DNA from: Prochlorococcus sp. AG-459-D04 | GTDB taxonomy: Bacteria; Cyanobacteriota; Cyanobacteriia; PCC-6307; Cyanobiaceae | NCBI GenBank assembly: GCA_003212035.1 | Contig: QCRA01000001.1 | Span: forward strand, 27,615-91,614 | Direction: 5' to 3' | Length of the DNA: 64,000 bases | Shown: one piece after another, positions 31,831-43,084 of the stretch | How positions within the stretch are numbered: position 1 is the stretch's first letter | How the letters are laid out: every line of letters starts with the position of its first letter | Made by a program: the position numbers and the translations under genes | The notes under the pieces: model-generated | Told to the model about the DNA's origin: nothing | The model's database searches: none | What the model saw: only the letters and a program-made list of their open reading frames with translations

Positions 31831-32325
31831 TTATTTATCAATTATTTGGTTTTCAATATTTTGAATCTCTATAACATTTACATTTACAACAAAGTATCTC
31901 TTTAATATAAATATAGTTAGAACTAATATAAAAAAATACAAAAGGCTGCCTTGCCATGTGTTGATAAGATCGAATTTCCTCAACAGAAAATCCTTCTCCC
32001 CTTTCTTTAAAATTTTTCTTTCTCTAACTGCTAATTTTAATAATGAATTTCTTTTTAAGACTAAGCATTCCTCTAATTTAATTAATATAGACCTAATAAA
32101 AGGATACTCTGGCCTAATATTTTTATTATTGTTTTCAATAGAATTTAATATTCGTTCAGGAATTTTTGAAATGTATGATAATTCTTTTATTGTTAGATTT
32201 TGTTGAATTCTTGCTTCTTTCACTAATTTTGCAATCTCTATATATTGATCAACCAATCTAGGATTAAAGTCTTTATTTTTATCAGATTTTTTTTTAAATA
32301 AAAAGAGATTTTTCAAAATATTCAT
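31831..32325 (-). CDS. HTH-domain protein with single C-terminal TM segment (RodZ-like N-terminal architecture)
   Basis: VKEARIQQNLTIKELSYISKIPERILNSIENN HTH followed by LLYFFILVLTIFILKRYFVVN TM segment. Confidence 0.75.
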   Translation of the reverse strand: MNILKNLFLFKKKSDKNKDFNPRLVDQYIEIAKLVKEARIQQNLTIKELSYISKIPERILNSIENNNKNIRPEYPFIRSILIKLEECLVLKRNSLLKLAVRERKILKKGEKDFLLRKFDLINTWQGSLLYFFILVLTIFILKRYFVVNVNVIEIQNIENQIIDK

Positions 32326-32434
32326 TCGATATTCATTAGCTAATTAATCCTTTTAATACTAAATTTTTAAAACAAGAATTAATTTAATTTTAATAGCATT
32401 AAAACCATAAGTAAATTTATTGGATATAAAAAAA

Positions 32435-34108
32435 CTAAACTGTAGAAATGATATTTTGCAATGCACTTTTTGCAATATTCAGAGGGCTAAAAGTATCTCT
32501 AATTAAAGCTAAGAGTTTTTTTGCATCGGTAAATTCTAATTTTTCATCTTTTATAAGGCTTAAAAGAAGATTCTTCCTGACTTCTGATCCTTTTTTACTT
32601 ACAAATAATTTCAAACCAGCGTTCGCAACTGGTATTAGGTCTGAATTAATATTCTCAGAATCTTTAAATAAAATATTTAACAAACTTTCAACTTTTTCTA
32701 TTTGAATTTGACCTTTTTTATCAAAAACGACTTCTAAAAGGATTTCTAAAATCTCTTCAGAATTATCGGTAAGTAGTTTTTTAGCAATATATGGATAAGC
32801 AATTTTTAAAATTTTAAATTCAGGATCTAGTCTAAGCGCTAAACCTTCTTGACTAACAACGGCTCTAATTATTAAAGCAAACCTACTGGGAACTCTGAAA
32901 GGGTAGGAATACATTAGTTTTGAAAATTTATTAGTTACATTTTTTAGATTAAAATTACCAACTTCGGCACCTAGAGATCCTCCAAGAACTTCTTTTAATG
33001 GTTCAACGAGTTCTTGAAGATCTTGTTCTTTAGTTAAAAAACCTAATTTCTGGAAATCTTCTGCTAGAAGATAATATTCATCGTTTATTATGTGAACGAT
33101 TGCCTTTATAAGAGTAAGTCTATCTGAATTTGTAATAGTATCCATCATTCCGAAATCAACATAAGCTAAATTTCCACAATCTACATTTCCTCCTTTGAGT
33201 GCAAACATATTTCCTGGATGTGGGTCTGCATGAAAATATCCAAATTCAAATAATTGCTGTAATCCACTTATTACGCAAGTTTTTATAAAAGAAGCAGGTA
33301 TTAAGTTATTTTCCTCCAATAAAGCACGATCTCTTAACTTAACTCCATCGATCCAAGAAGTTGTGATAATTCTTTTGGATGAAAACTGTCTTTCTATTTT
33401 AGGTATAAAAATATTTGGGTTTTCTTTAAATAAATTTGCAAACCTCAAAGCATTTTTGGCCTCTTTTTCATAGTCAATTTCATCAAAAAGTGCTCTGCCG
33501 AATTCATCTATTATTTCTCCAATTCCAACACCGATATTTAATGGTAAGAATGGGGATAAAAAAGTTCCTAAAAACCTTAAGATTACAACATCCCTTCTTA
33601 TAAGAAAATACAAATTTGGCCTCTGTACTTTAACAGCTAGAAAATTATTATTTATTTTTGCTTTATAAACTTGACCTAAGCTTGCTGAAGCAACAGGACT
33701 ATCTGGAAACTCATCAAATAATTCATTAGAAGATGCTCCGAGCTCCTCCTCAATAATTTTTAAAGCAATTTTGTGATCAAAGGCTGGGAGATTATCCTGT
33801 AAGTTTGTAAGTTCTGTAAGCCAATCTTGTCTAACAAGATCTGGTCTAGTTGAAAGTGCCTGACCTAATTTTATAAAACAAGGTCCTAAATCTGTAATTA
33901 CATCAAAAAGATATTTCGAGAGATTTTTTTGTACATTTTTGTTTTTACTGTTACCTTGAAAAAGTATTCTTAAAAAAAGAAAAATAAAAGTTAAAAGGAT
34001 ATATAAAACTCTTGGGATAAAAATCCATGGTCTCAACATCAACCAAACCAAGTCATCTTTTGCTGAATATTTCGAATAAGAACTTTCCATTAAAGTTAAA
34101 AATATCAA
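32435..34108 (-). CDS. ABC1/UbiB family atypical kinase
   Basis: LGPCFIKLGQALSTRPDLV, SASLGQVYKAKI, AVKVQRPN, FHADPHPGNMF, YVDFGMM. Confidence 0.93.
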   Translation of the reverse strand: MIFLTLMESSYSKYSAKDDLVWLMLRPWIFIPRVLYILLTFIFLFLRILFQGNSKNKNVQKNLSKYLFDVITDLGPCFIKLGQALSTRPDLVRQDWLTELTNLQDNLPAFDHKIALKIIEEELGASSNELFDEFPDSPVASASLGQVYKAKINNNFLAVKVQRPNLYFLIRRDVVILRFLGTFLSPFLPLNIGVGIGEIIDEFGRALFDEIDYEKEAKNALRFANLFKENPNIFIPKIERQFSSKRIITTSWIDGVKLRDRALLEENNLIPASFIKTCVISGLQQLFEFGYFHADPHPGNMFALKGGNVDCGNLAYVDFGMMDTITNSDRLTLIKAIVHIINDEYYLLAEDFQKLGFLTKEQDLQELVEPLKEVLGGSLGAEVGNFNLKNVTNKFSKLMYSYPFRVPSRFALIIRAVVSQEGLALRLDPEFKILKIAYPYIAKKLLTDNSEEILEILLEVVFDKKGQIQIEKVESLLNILFKDSENINSDLIPVANAGLKLFVSKKGSEVRKNLLLSLIKDEKLEFTDAKKLLALIRDTFSPLNIAKSALQNIISTV

Positions 34109-34154
34109 AAAAAGAATATCATCTAGATCATTCTATATATGTCAATATTACTTT

Positions 34155-35552
34155 ATGAGCATTTCATCTTTTCTAACTAAAAAGTTTTTAAAATCTCTAT
34201 ACTTTCCTGCTCATAACAGAGGAGCAGCTTTACCAAGAAAATTAGTAAAATTATTAGAAAATCCAGCTGGCTATTGGGATTTGCCCGAACTACCAGAAAT
34301 AGGCTCACCACTTTCCAAAAATGGATTGATTGCTAAATCTCAAAGAGAATTCTCTGACAAATTTGGAGCTAAAGGATGTTTTTTTGGTGTTAATGGAGCT
34401 TCTGGATTAATACAATCAGCAGTAATTGCAATGGCAAATCCAGGTGAAAATATTCTGATGCCTAGAAATGTTCATGTAAGTGTTATAAAAACCTGCGTGA
34501 TGCAGAACATAAATCCAATATTTTTTGACCTAGAATTTTCAACAGAAACGGGGCATTACAAACCAATTACAAAAATTTGGTTAGAAAATGTATTTAAAAA
34601 ATTAAATTTTGATGAGAATAAAATTGTAGGTGTAATCCTTGTAAGCCCCTCTTATCATGGTTACGCTGGTGATTTAGAGCCTTTAATAGATTTTTGTCAT
34701 CAAAACAATTTACCTGTTTTAGTTGATGAAGCCCATGGTTCTTATTTTCTTTTTTGTGAAAACCTTAATTTACCTAAACCTGCCTTATCATCAAACGCTG
34801 ATTTAGTGGTTCATTCACTGCATAAGTCTCTCAATGGTTTAACTCAAACTGCAATACTTTGGTATAAAGGGAATTTAATAAATGAACGTAATTTAATCAA
34901 GAGTATTGATTTGTTACAAACTACTAGCCCAAGTTCATTATTACTTTCTTCTTGTGAAGAGTCTATTAAAGATTGGATTAATAAAAAAAGTTTATCAAAA
35001 TATCAAAAAAGAATTTTAGAGGCAAAAAGTATCTACAAAAAATTAATTCAAAAAAATATTCCTCTCATTGAAACCCAAGATCCCTTAAAAATTATCTTGA
35101 ATACCTCCAAAGCTGGAATTGATGGTTTTACTGCTGATAAATTTTTTTATAGAAATGGTCTTATTGCAGAATTGCCAGAAATGATGACTCTCACTTTTTG
35201 CTTAGGATTTGCAAATCAAAAAGATTTTCTTAATTTATTGGAAGAATTATGGAATAGATTACTATTGAATTCTAAAAATTCAAAAAGTTTAGAAGTGCTC
35301 CAATCGCCCTTTAAATTAGTTCAAGCACCCGAAATTGAAATTGGAATTGCTTGGAGAAGTGAGACTCGTAGTATTCCTTTTTCGCAATCATTAAATAAAA
35401 TATCTGGAGATATTATTTGCCCTTATCCTCCTGGAATTCCTCTATTAGTACCTGGAGAAAAAATTGATTTAGATAGGTTTAATTGGATAAATAATCAAAG
35501 TTTATGTAACAAAGATCTGCTAAATTTTAATATAAGAGTCATAGAAAAATAG
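34155..35552 (+). CDS. Orn/Lys/Arg decarboxylase family PLP enzyme (class I fold)
   Basis: FFGVNGASGLIQSAVIAMANPGENILMPRNVHVSVI, LVDEAHGSYF, VVHSLHKSLNGLTQTAIL PLP-lysine motif. Confidence 0.9.
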   Translation: MSISSFLTKKFLKSLYFPAHNRGAALPRKLVKLLENPAGYWDLPELPEIGSPLSKNGLIAKSQREFSDKFGAKGCFFGVNGASGLIQSAVIAMANPGENILMPRNVHVSVIKTCVMQNINPIFFDLEFSTETGHYKPITKIWLENVFKKLNFDENKIVGVILVSPSYHGYAGDLEPLIDFCHQNNLPVLVDEAHGSYFLFCENLNLPKPALSSNADLVVHSLHKSLNGLTQTAILWYKGNLINERNLIKSIDLLQTTSPSSLLLSSCEESIKDWINKKSLSKYQKRILEAKSIYKKLIQKNIPLIETQDPLKIILNTSKAGIDGFTADKFFYRNGLIAELPEMMTLTFCLGFANQKDFLNLLEELWNRLLLNSKNSKSLEVLQSPFKLVQAPEIEIGIAWRSETRSIPFSQSLNKISGDIICPYPPGIPLLVPGEKIDLDRFNWINNQSLCNKDLLNFNIRVIEK

Positions 35553-35561
35553 AAATTTTAT

Positions 35562-36419
35562 ATGAGATTAAGAAGCGGATTACTAATAGGAATTTTTGGA
35601 TTAATTGTTGTTTTGTTGGGGGGATGGGTTTTTACATTAGCAACTGCGCTGCTTACATATTTAGCTTTATTGGAATTTTTTAGAATGGCAGAATTTAAAG
35701 GAATAAGACCAGCCACAAAAACAACATTATTTTCATCTTTCATTATTATAGTTTCAACTTATCTTGAGACAATTGGTGTGCTTGAAGGAGAAATATCAAA
35801 TTCAATTTTGCCAATCTGTTCAGTTGGAATATGCACTTGGTTACTTTTGCAGCCAAAACCTGGAACAATTTCAGATATTGCAGCCTCTATTTTTGGATTA
35901 TTCTATTTAGGGTTTTTACCTAGTTACTGGATCAAGTTAAGAGGATTGGATTCAGTGATAGTAAGTTCAAATCTAGGTTTTAATTCGTTTGAGAACTTGT
36001 CAAATACTACAGGTCTTTATTTAACTTTAACTGCTTGTTTATTAATTGTAGCTAGTGATATTGGTTCTTATTTTATTGGAAAGAAATTTGGCAAAACATC
36101 TCTTTCTCCAATATCTCCGAGCAAAACTATGGAAGGTTTGATTGGAGGAATATCCTGTTCAATTTTACTAGCAATATTTTTCGCATTTTTAATGAATTGG
36201 GGAAATCCAGTATTTATTGGCATCTTATATGGAATTTCAATTTCTCTTATGGCATTAGTTGGAGATTTAATTGAATCTATGATGAAGAGAGATGCAAAAA
36301 TAAAAGATTCAGGTACTTTTTTACCGGGACACGGAGGGATTCTTGACCGAATTGACAGTTACATCTTTACTCCATCTGTTTTGTATTACATTTTTATAAT
36401 TCTCAAGTATCTTAATTAA
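35562..36419 (+). CDS. cdsA: Phosphatidate cytidylyltransferase
   Basis: DIGSYFIGKKFGKTSLSPISPSKTMEGLIGG, GDLIESMMKRDAKIKDSGTFLPGHGGILDRIDSY. Confidence 0.97.
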   Translation: MRLRSGLLIGIFGLIVVLLGGWVFTLATALLTYLALLEFFRMAEFKGIRPATKTTLFSSFIIIVSTYLETIGVLEGEISNSILPICSVGICTWLLLQPKPGTISDIAASIFGLFYLGFLPSYWIKLRGLDSVIVSSNLGFNSFENLSNTTGLYLTLTACLLIVASDIGSYFIGKKFGKTSLSPISPSKTMEGLIGGISCSILLAIFFAFLMNWGNPVFIGILYGISISLMALVGDLIESMMKRDAKIKDSGTFLPGHGGILDRIDSYIFTPSVLYYIFIILKYLN

Positions 36420-36431
36420 TAAAAAAATCAT

Positions 36432-37331
36432 TTATTCCAAAAAATAATCTTGGATAATTTTACTAGATAATAATGGAAGATCTAAATGTGGAAGATGACC
36501 ACAATTTTGTAATCCTACAAAATTTAATTTTTCAATATTTCTAATATTTTTAATCTCTTTTTTTCCCAGAATTCGATCATTTTCTCCACATAATGTTTTA
36601 ATTGGAATATTTTGGATATAAATATTAGTCCCAGCAAACCCTCCACTTTTTGCAAATGATGCAAGTGAATTCCTCCATCCTTTGCAACCAAGGTGAATTG
36701 AAGCAATTTGCTCTTCCATCTCACCAACACATTCATCTGGGAAAGCAAATGCTTGTCTACAAAGACTTTTTCTTACCTGAGGCAATCCAAGAAATGAGGC
36801 GCCAATATGGTTAAGAGGGAAAGGTATACTCTTAGGTTCTCCAAATAATCCGGCGGGTGACAAAAGGATAATTTTATCAATAGAGTCAGGGATTTCAAAA
36901 GCAAGTTTTAAAGCTGTAGAGCCTCCCATAGAGGCACCAACTATTTTTAGATTCTTTGTTATCTCTAAGGTCTTAATAAGATCAATTAAATAAAAAATAA
37001 TTTTCGAGGGATTATATTCATTTGTTGCGCATCTAGGACTAAAACCAAAACCTAAAAGATCAGGAACTATAACTTGGAAATTTCTTTTTAGTGATTTATA
37101 TATTCTCCTAAATTCTAAAAAACTACTGTCAAAGCCATGTAGAAGAAGTATAGGTTGACCTTCCCCGCCTATAACCACAGGGAATTCAATAGAGTTCGAT
37201 TTTTTGTTGAGTTTTATCCACTTAACATCATTCGCCAAATAAAGACCTAAAGGATCTAATAGTGACAATTTTGAACTTTCAAAAAATTCCACATTTAAAT
37301 CACTTAATTGTTCCAAATTATTTTTAGTCAA
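36432..37331 (-). CDS. Alpha/beta hydrolase
   Basis: ILLLHGFDSSFLEFRRI, VPDLLGFGFSPR, IVGASMGGSTALKLA nucleophile elbow, LCGENDRILGKKE, CGHLPHLD. Confidence 0.92.
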   Translation of the reverse strand: MTKNNLEQLSDLNVEFFESSKLSLLDPLGLYLANDVKWIKLNKKSNSIEFPVVIGGEGQPILLLHGFDSSFLEFRRIYKSLKRNFQVIVPDLLGFGFSPRCATNEYNPSKIIFYLIDLIKTLEITKNLKIVGASMGGSTALKLAFEIPDSIDKIILLSPAGLFGEPKSIPFPLNHIGASFLGLPQVRKSLCRQAFAFPDECVGEMEEQIASIHLGCKGWRNSLASFAKSGGFAGTNIYIQNIPIKTLCGENDRILGKKEIKNIRNIEKLNFVGLQNCGHLPHLDLPLLSSKIIQDYFLE

Positions 37332-37339
37332 AAAAGTAT

Positions 37340-38431
37340 TTATATTTTAATTTTTTGTTGTTCAAAATTTGTAATGATCTCTACAATGTCTCTTTTATTA
37401 ATTTTAAAAGGCAAAAAGTGAATCTCAGATTTATCTCGACAAGTGAACTCAGCAATTTTTTCTAAGTTGTCATTTTCAAAAACATCTATTCCAAGTTGTG
37501 AAATAGTAGTTGGCAAATTCAATTCTTTCATAAGTACAAATAATTGTTTAATGGATTGATCAGCCAATTTATTATTATTTTTCATTTCTTCTAGTTTTAA
37601 TTGCAATAATAATCCAACCCCAACAATCTCACCATGTAAGAATTTATTAGGAGTAATTATCTGAGTAATAGCATTATGAAAAGCATGAGCTGCTGCTGTC
37701 CTACACTTTTCTCCACCGATACCACCTACTAATCCTGCGGTAAGTCCACATGCTTCTATAGTATTTTGCCAAGAAGGATTATTTTCAAATTGACCCTTAA
37801 ATGCTTTTTCTCCATCTATTAAGAGTTGATCCCTTAAAACTCTTGATATCTGAATTGCTTGTTGAACAAGACCATCATCTATAGTTAAACTTGTTATTGA
37901 GGCTTCGTACCATTTTGCCAATGCATCTGCTATGCCACTAGCAAGTGTTCTAGATGGAGCTGTTTGAATAAATTTATGATCAAATACTAAAATTTTCGGA
38001 CAAGATTTTAATGCAACATCCTTTATAAATTGTCCATCTTTTGTATAAATGTTCGATAAAGCTGTCCAACCTGCACATGTAGAAGCGCTAAGCGGCACTG
38101 TAATACAAGGGATATTAAGAGAATCGGCTATATATTTTCCAGAATCTAAAACTTTGCCGCCTCCAACTGCGATAACAGAATCAATATTATTATTTAAAAT
38201 AATATTCTGAACTCTTGAAATATCTTCATAACAGCAATCAAATTGTAAATTAGAAGAATAAACGCGAAAGTTTTGATTTTTCAAATCAGAGTAAATTTTA
38301 TTTCGGAGATTATTCGTATGAGTACCCCTACCTAAAATTAGTGGGCTTTTAGTAATTTTGGATATTTGAGGTAAAGATTTTTCCCAAGCATTATTTCCCC
38401 TATATAAAGTTTCGGGAGAGATTGACTGCAT
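37340..38431 (-). CDS. Iron-containing alcohol dehydrogenase / glycerol dehydrogenase family protein
   Basis: VIAVGGGKVLDSGKYIAD, CITVPLSASTCAGWTALSNIYT, GIADALAKWYEAS, AAAHAFHNAIT. Confidence 0.9.
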   Translation of the reverse strand: MQSISPETLYRGNNAWEKSLPQISKITKSPLILGRGTHTNNLRNKIYSDLKNQNFRVYSSNLQFDCCYEDISRVQNIILNNNIDSVIAVGGGKVLDSGKYIADSLNIPCITVPLSASTCAGWTALSNIYTKDGQFIKDVALKSCPKILVFDHKFIQTAPSRTLASGIADALAKWYEASITSLTIDDGLVQQAIQISRVLRDQLLIDGEKAFKGQFENNPSWQNTIEACGLTAGLVGGIGGEKCRTAAAHAFHNAITQIITPNKFLHGEIVGVGLLLQLKLEEMKNNNKLADQSIKQLFVLMKELNLPTTISQLGIDVFENDNLEKIAEFTCRDKSEIHFLPFKINKRDIVEIITNFEQQKIKI

Positions 38432-38446
38432 ATTTACTTCGAATTA

Positions 38447-40975
38447 TTAGAAGTTAGCACTTGCTAGCTCTTGAGAAGATTCTTCAGAAGAAATATTTAT
38501 TGTAACTTTTTTATTATCATCTATATCAACTAAAGCTTTATCTCCATCTTTTATTCTCCCAGAAAGGACTTCTTCAGCCAAGCTATCTTCAAGTAAACGC
38601 ATGACTGCTCTTCTCAAAGGTCTCGCACCGTAGGAAGGATTATAACCTTCTTCAACCAGTCTCTCTTTAAAAGCATCGGTTACATTTAACTTAATGCCTT
38701 TATCTTGAAGTCGTGCAAAAACCTCTTGCAACATTATTACAGCAATCTGTTTAACTTCATTTTTAGTTAATTGCCTAAATACAATTATTTCATCAAGTCT
38801 GTTTAAAAATTCAGGCCTAAAGTATTGCTTAAGTTCTTCATTAACTAATGATTTTATTCTATTATATTGGCTATCTTCAACTGAATCTCCTGAAAATTCA
38901 AATCCAAGACCGCCTCCCCCTTTCTCGATTACTTTAGAACCGATATTAGAAGTCATTATTAACAATGTGTTTTTAAAATCTACAGTTCTACCCTTAGAAT
39001 CAGTTAACCTTCCATCTTCAAGTAATTGCAGTAATAAATTGAATACATCAGGATGCGCCTTTTCAACTTCATCAAACAAAACAACTGTATAAGGACGTCT
39101 TCTCACCGCCTCAGTAAGCTGACCTCCTTCATTAAAACCAACATATCCAGGAGGCGAGCCGATAAGTTTACTAACTGTATGTCTTTCCATAAATTCTGAC
39201 ATATCTAATCTGATCATTGCCTCTTCACTACCAAAGAAATATGAAGCTAATGATTTAGTTAATTCAGTTTTACCTACACCGGTAGGACCAGAAAAAATAA
39301 AACTTGCGATGGGTCTATTAGGATTCTTTAATCCAACTCTTGCTCTTCTTATAGCTCTAGAAACAGCCTTTACAGCTTCATCCTGTCCAATTAATCTTTG
39401 GTGAAGTGTTTCCTCCATATTAAGAAGCTTTACTGATTCGGTTTCTGTTAATTTTTGAACAGGTACGCCTGTCCATGAAGCCACAATATGCGCTACATCT
39501 TCTTCACTAACAAGGGGGCTTTGATAAAGTTTTGAATCACTTTTAACAGACTTATTATCAGCATCAAATTGATCTCCATCTGTAGATTCTTTTTTATTTT
39601 CCAATACCTCTTTAATTTTTGCAGACAATTCCATCTCTTTTTCACGTAATTGGCCAGCTTGATCAAAATTTTGATCTCTTACAGATTCTTCTTTCTGTTT
39701 TTGAACTTGTCTTAGTTCTCTATCTATTTGCTTGGCTTCAGGGGGAAGTTTAGAATTTATTAAACGTACTCTACTTCCAGCCTCGTCGATGAGATCTATA
39801 GCCTTATCAGGTAAAAATCTATCTGATATGTAACGATCACCTAAATGAGCTGCTGCCTCAAGCGCATCATCAGTAATTTTTAGACGATGATGTTGTTCGT
39901 AACGCTCTCTAAGACCTTTTAAAATTTCTATTGTATCTTCAATTGATGGCTCCCCTACCATTACAGGTTGGAATCGTCTTTCCAGAGCGGCGTCTCTCTC
40001 AATATGTTTTCTATATTCATCGAGTGTTGTTGCTCCAATACATTGAAGTTCTCCTCTAGCCAGTGCTGGCTTCAGAATATTTGCTGCGTCTATAGCCCCT
40101 TCAGCAGCTCCAGCACCAATTAAAGTATGCACTTCATCGATAACAAGTATGACATTACCTGCGGATTTAATTTCTTCCATTATTTTTTTTAACCTCTCTT
40201 CAAATTCACCTCTATACTTTGTTCCTGCGACCAATAGACCAATATCAAGTGTCAAAACTCTTTTATCTTCAAGTATGTCTGGAATATCACCTGTTTGTAT
40301 CCTTTGAGCTAAACCTTCTGCGATAGCTGTTTTACCAACTCCTGGCTCGCCAATAAGAACAGGATTATTTTTTGTCCTCCTACCTAATATTTGAACGACA
40401 CGATCTATTTCAGAATGGCGACCAACGACAGGATCTAATTTTGATTCACTAGCTAATTTTGTTAGGTTTGTACCGAATTCATCAAGAGTAGCAGTTTTAA
40501 GATTGCCCTTATTTGAACTAGTTCCTGTGCCAACTTCGGCTGTTTCACCTAGCATCCTAATAACTTGAGTTCTTACTTTGGTCAGGTCAATATTGAGATT
40601 TTCCAGAACTCTTGCAGCAACTCCCTCGCCTTCTCTTATTAAACCTAATAATAAGTGTTCTGTACCAATATAATTGTGACCTAGTTGACGGGCTTCTTCG
40701 AGAGATAATTCTAAAACTCTTTTAGCCCTAGGAGTAAAAGGTATTTCCACAGCTACAAATCCTGACCCTCTCCCTATTATCTTTTCTACTTCTATCCTTG
40801 AATCTTTTAAATTAACACCAAGTGATTTAAGTACTTTCGCTGCAACTCCAGTTCCTTCACCAATTAATCCCAAAAGAATTTGTTCAGTTCCAACGAAATT
40901 ATGACCAAGTCTTCTAGCTTCCTCTTGAGCAAGCATAATGACTTTTATAGCTTTTTCTGTAAATCTCTCAAACAT
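38447..40975 (-). CDS. clpC: ATP-dependent Clp protease ATP-binding subunit ClpC
   Basis: Two Clp-N repeats, two AAA+ Walker A ([32 protein letters not shown]), UVR motif between them. Confidence 0.98.
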   Translation of the reverse strand: MFERFTEKAIKVIMLAQEEARRLGHNFVGTEQILLGLIGEGTGVAAKVLKSLGVNLKDSRIEVEKIIGRGSGFVAVEIPFTPRAKRVLELSLEEARQLGHNYIGTEHLLLGLIREGEGVAARVLENLNIDLTKVRTQVIRMLGETAEVGTGTSSNKGNLKTATLDEFGTNLTKLASESKLDPVVGRHSEIDRVVQILGRRTKNNPVLIGEPGVGKTAIAEGLAQRIQTGDIPDILEDKRVLTLDIGLLVAGTKYRGEFEERLKKIMEEIKSAGNVILVIDEVHTLIGAGAAEGAIDAANILKPALARGELQCIGATTLDEYRKHIERDAALERRFQPVMVGEPSIEDTIEILKGLRERYEQHHRLKITDDALEAAAHLGDRYISDRFLPDKAIDLIDEAGSRVRLINSKLPPEAKQIDRELRQVQKQKEESVRDQNFDQAGQLREKEMELSAKIKEVLENKKESTDGDQFDADNKSVKSDSKLYQSPLVSEEDVAHIVASWTGVPVQKLTETESVKLLNMEETLHQRLIGQDEAVKAVSRAIRRARVGLKNPNRPIASFIFSGPTGVGKTELTKSLASYFFGSEEAMIRLDMSEFMERHTVSKLIGSPPGYVGFNEGGQLTEAVRRRPYTVVLFDEVEKAHPDVFNLLLQLLEDGRLTDSKGRTVDFKNTLLIMTSNIGSKVIEKGGGGLGFEFSGDSVEDSQYNRIKSLVNEELKQYFRPEFLNRLDEIIVFRQLTKNEVKQIAVIMLQEVFARLQDKGIKLNVTDAFKERLVEEGYNPSYGARPLRRAVMRLLEDSLAEEVLSGRIKDGDKALVDIDDNKKVTINISSEESSQELASANF

Positions 40976-41149
40976 TAGAAGATTAAATCCCTACTAATAA
41001 CCTACCAGTAATCTGTTTATTTTGTGTTCAGAATGAGCTTTTGTGAATACCCAAAAATATGTTTTATTGAATCAAATTGAACTTTTTTAGTGATATAGCA
41101 AGAAATTATAGTAATTTCAAGCATTCTGGTTATCCGAACAATTAAATTT

Positions 41150-41596
41150 TTACATTATTTTGTTGTTAATTTTTTTTTCTTTTAAAAGAGCATGTGAACC
41201 ATCTTTATAATAATTTTTTCTTATTCCTACCGTATAAAAATCAAAGCGACTATAAAATCTTTCAGCAGTAACATTGCTCTGAGAAACTTCCAATAGTAAT
41301 TTCCTAAGATTTAATTTTTCGCATTTTTTTATTAAATAGCTCATAAGATAAGATCCATAACCTTTTTCCCTAAATTTCTTATTTACAACAAAATAATTTA
41401 TTTGAGCTTCATCAAGAACAACTTGAAAAACACAAATGCCAATGACTAAATTTTTCATTAATAACCCAAAGATTTTTGTACCATCTTTTTTGAATTCGTT
41501 AGCCCATTGTTGTTTGCTCCATAGCGAAATCGTATTTGAATCTAATTCAGAACATAATTCAATATCTTTCTCATTTATATGTTTAATGGATATCAT
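41150..41596 (-). CDS. rimI: GNAT acetyltransferase (RimI-like)
   Basis: YFVVNKKFREKGYGSYLMSYLIKKCEKLNLRKLLLEVSQSNVTAERFYSRFDFYTVGIRKNYY. Confidence 0.9.
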   Translation of the reverse strand: MISIKHINEKDIELCSELDSNTISLWSKQQWANEFKKDGTKIFGLLMKNLVIGICVFQVVLDEAQINYFVVNKKFREKGYGSYLMSYLIKKCEKLNLRKLLLEVSQSNVTAERFYSRFDFYTVGIRKNYYKDGSHALLKEKKINNKIM

Positions 41597-41682
41597 TTTA
41601 TTATGTATATATTTATAAAGATTAAATCTAGAGTCATTATAAAATATGACAATTTTGGCAAAGCTTTATTTAAGGTTATCTC

Positions 41683-43047
41683 ATGGAAGAAAAACAATCT
41701 TTTTTAAAACAGAAAATTGACTTTGAAAGTCCCAATAAAAATATCGTACCTATTACTACATCAATTGGGGGAGATGGGAAATTGTCAGTTGGTGGATGTT
41801 CAATTGAAGAATTAGTTAAAAAATATGATTCTCCTCTCTATGTTTTGGACGAAATCACATTAAGAAAGTCTTGTAGAGCTTATAAAAAAGCATTAGAAAA
41901 ATATTACCCAGGAGAATCACTCCCGATATATGCCTCCAAGGCTAATAGCTCTGTATTCATGAGTAACCTCGTTTCCTCAGAAGGTTTAGGACTTGATGCA
42001 GTTTCGGAGGGAGAATTATTAACTGCCCTAAAAGGTGGGGTACCAAATGAAAAAATTGTTTTTCATGGGAACAATAAATCTGACAAAGAAATAGATTTCG
42101 CGATTAGAAATAACATAAAAATAATTGTAGATAATGACTATGATTTAAAAAGATTGGAGGAAGCATCAAACTCATTAAATCACGACTTAGAAATAATGAT
42201 TCGCTTTACTCCTGGAATAGAATGCCATACACATGAGTACATAAGAACAGGTTCATTTGATAGCAAATTTGGTTTTGGAATCGAATATCTGAATAGTTTA
42301 TTTGCCAGCATAAGTGACACTAGACATCTAAAGTTAAGAGGAATACATGCTCATATTGGTTCCCAAATTTTTGAATTAGAACCACATAAGGATCTAGGTG
42401 AAATAATGGTAAAGGTTATTCTGGACGCCAAGAAATTTGGCCATAACATTAAGGAACTTAACGTCGGTGGAGGATTAGGCATTAAATATACAAAAAATGA
42501 CGATCCACCTTCTATTGATGAATGGGTAAAAACAATTTCCACCTCTGTAGTTAAAGCTTGTAAAAAGCACAATTTAAATTTTCCTAAATTGATGTGTGAA
42601 CCTGGAAGATCTATCGTATCTACAGCAGGCATAACAATTTACAAAATTGGGGCTTTCAAAGAAATCCCAGGAATCAGAACTTATTTGTCTGTTGATGGTG
42701 GTATGAGTGATAATCCAAGGCCAATAACATATCAATCAAATTATTCTGCATGTTTGGTAAAAGACCCCTTAAATATTAATTCAAAAAAAAAATATACTGT
42801 TGCTGGGAAACACTGCGAATCAGGAGATGTATTGTTTAAGGAGATAGAACTTGCAAATTGCAAAACAGGAGATCTCATGTGTGTATTTGGTACTGGTGCA
42901 TATAATAATTCAATGAGTTCTAACTACAATAGAATTCCAAGGCCCGCAGCCCTTTTAGTTTGTAATGGAGAAGCAGAGATTATTCAAAAAAGAGAAAGTC
43001 CATTTGATCTCTTAAGATACGATGTTTTGCCTGATCGCTTTATTTAA
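41683..43047 (+). CDS. lysA: Diaminopimelate decarboxylase
   Basis: IYASKANSSVFMSNLVSSEGLGLDAVSEGEL PLP-Lys motif, HAHIGSQIFE, NVGGGLGI, CEPGRSIVSTAG, CESGDVLF. Confidence 0.97.
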   Translation: MEEKQSFLKQKIDFESPNKNIVPITTSIGGDGKLSVGGCSIEELVKKYDSPLYVLDEITLRKSCRAYKKALEKYYPGESLPIYASKANSSVFMSNLVSSEGLGLDAVSEGELLTALKGGVPNEKIVFHGNNKSDKEIDFAIRNNIKIIVDNDYDLKRLEEASNSLNHDLEIMIRFTPGIECHTHEYIRTGSFDSKFGFGIEYLNSLFASISDTRHLKLRGIHAHIGSQIFELEPHKDLGEIMVKVILDAKKFGHNIKELNVGGGLGIKYTKNDDPPSIDEWVKTISTSVVKACKKHNLNFPKLMCEPGRSIVSTAGITIYKIGAFKEIPGIRTYLSVDGGMSDNPRPITYQSNYSACLVKDPLNINSKKKYTVAGKHCESGDVLFKEIELANCKTGDLMCVFGTGAYNNSMSSNYNRIPRPAALLVCNGEAEIIQKRESPFDLLRYDVLPDRFI

Positions 43048-43084
43048 CAAAATTAGGTACATTTAGATTAATTTTGTTTTTAGT

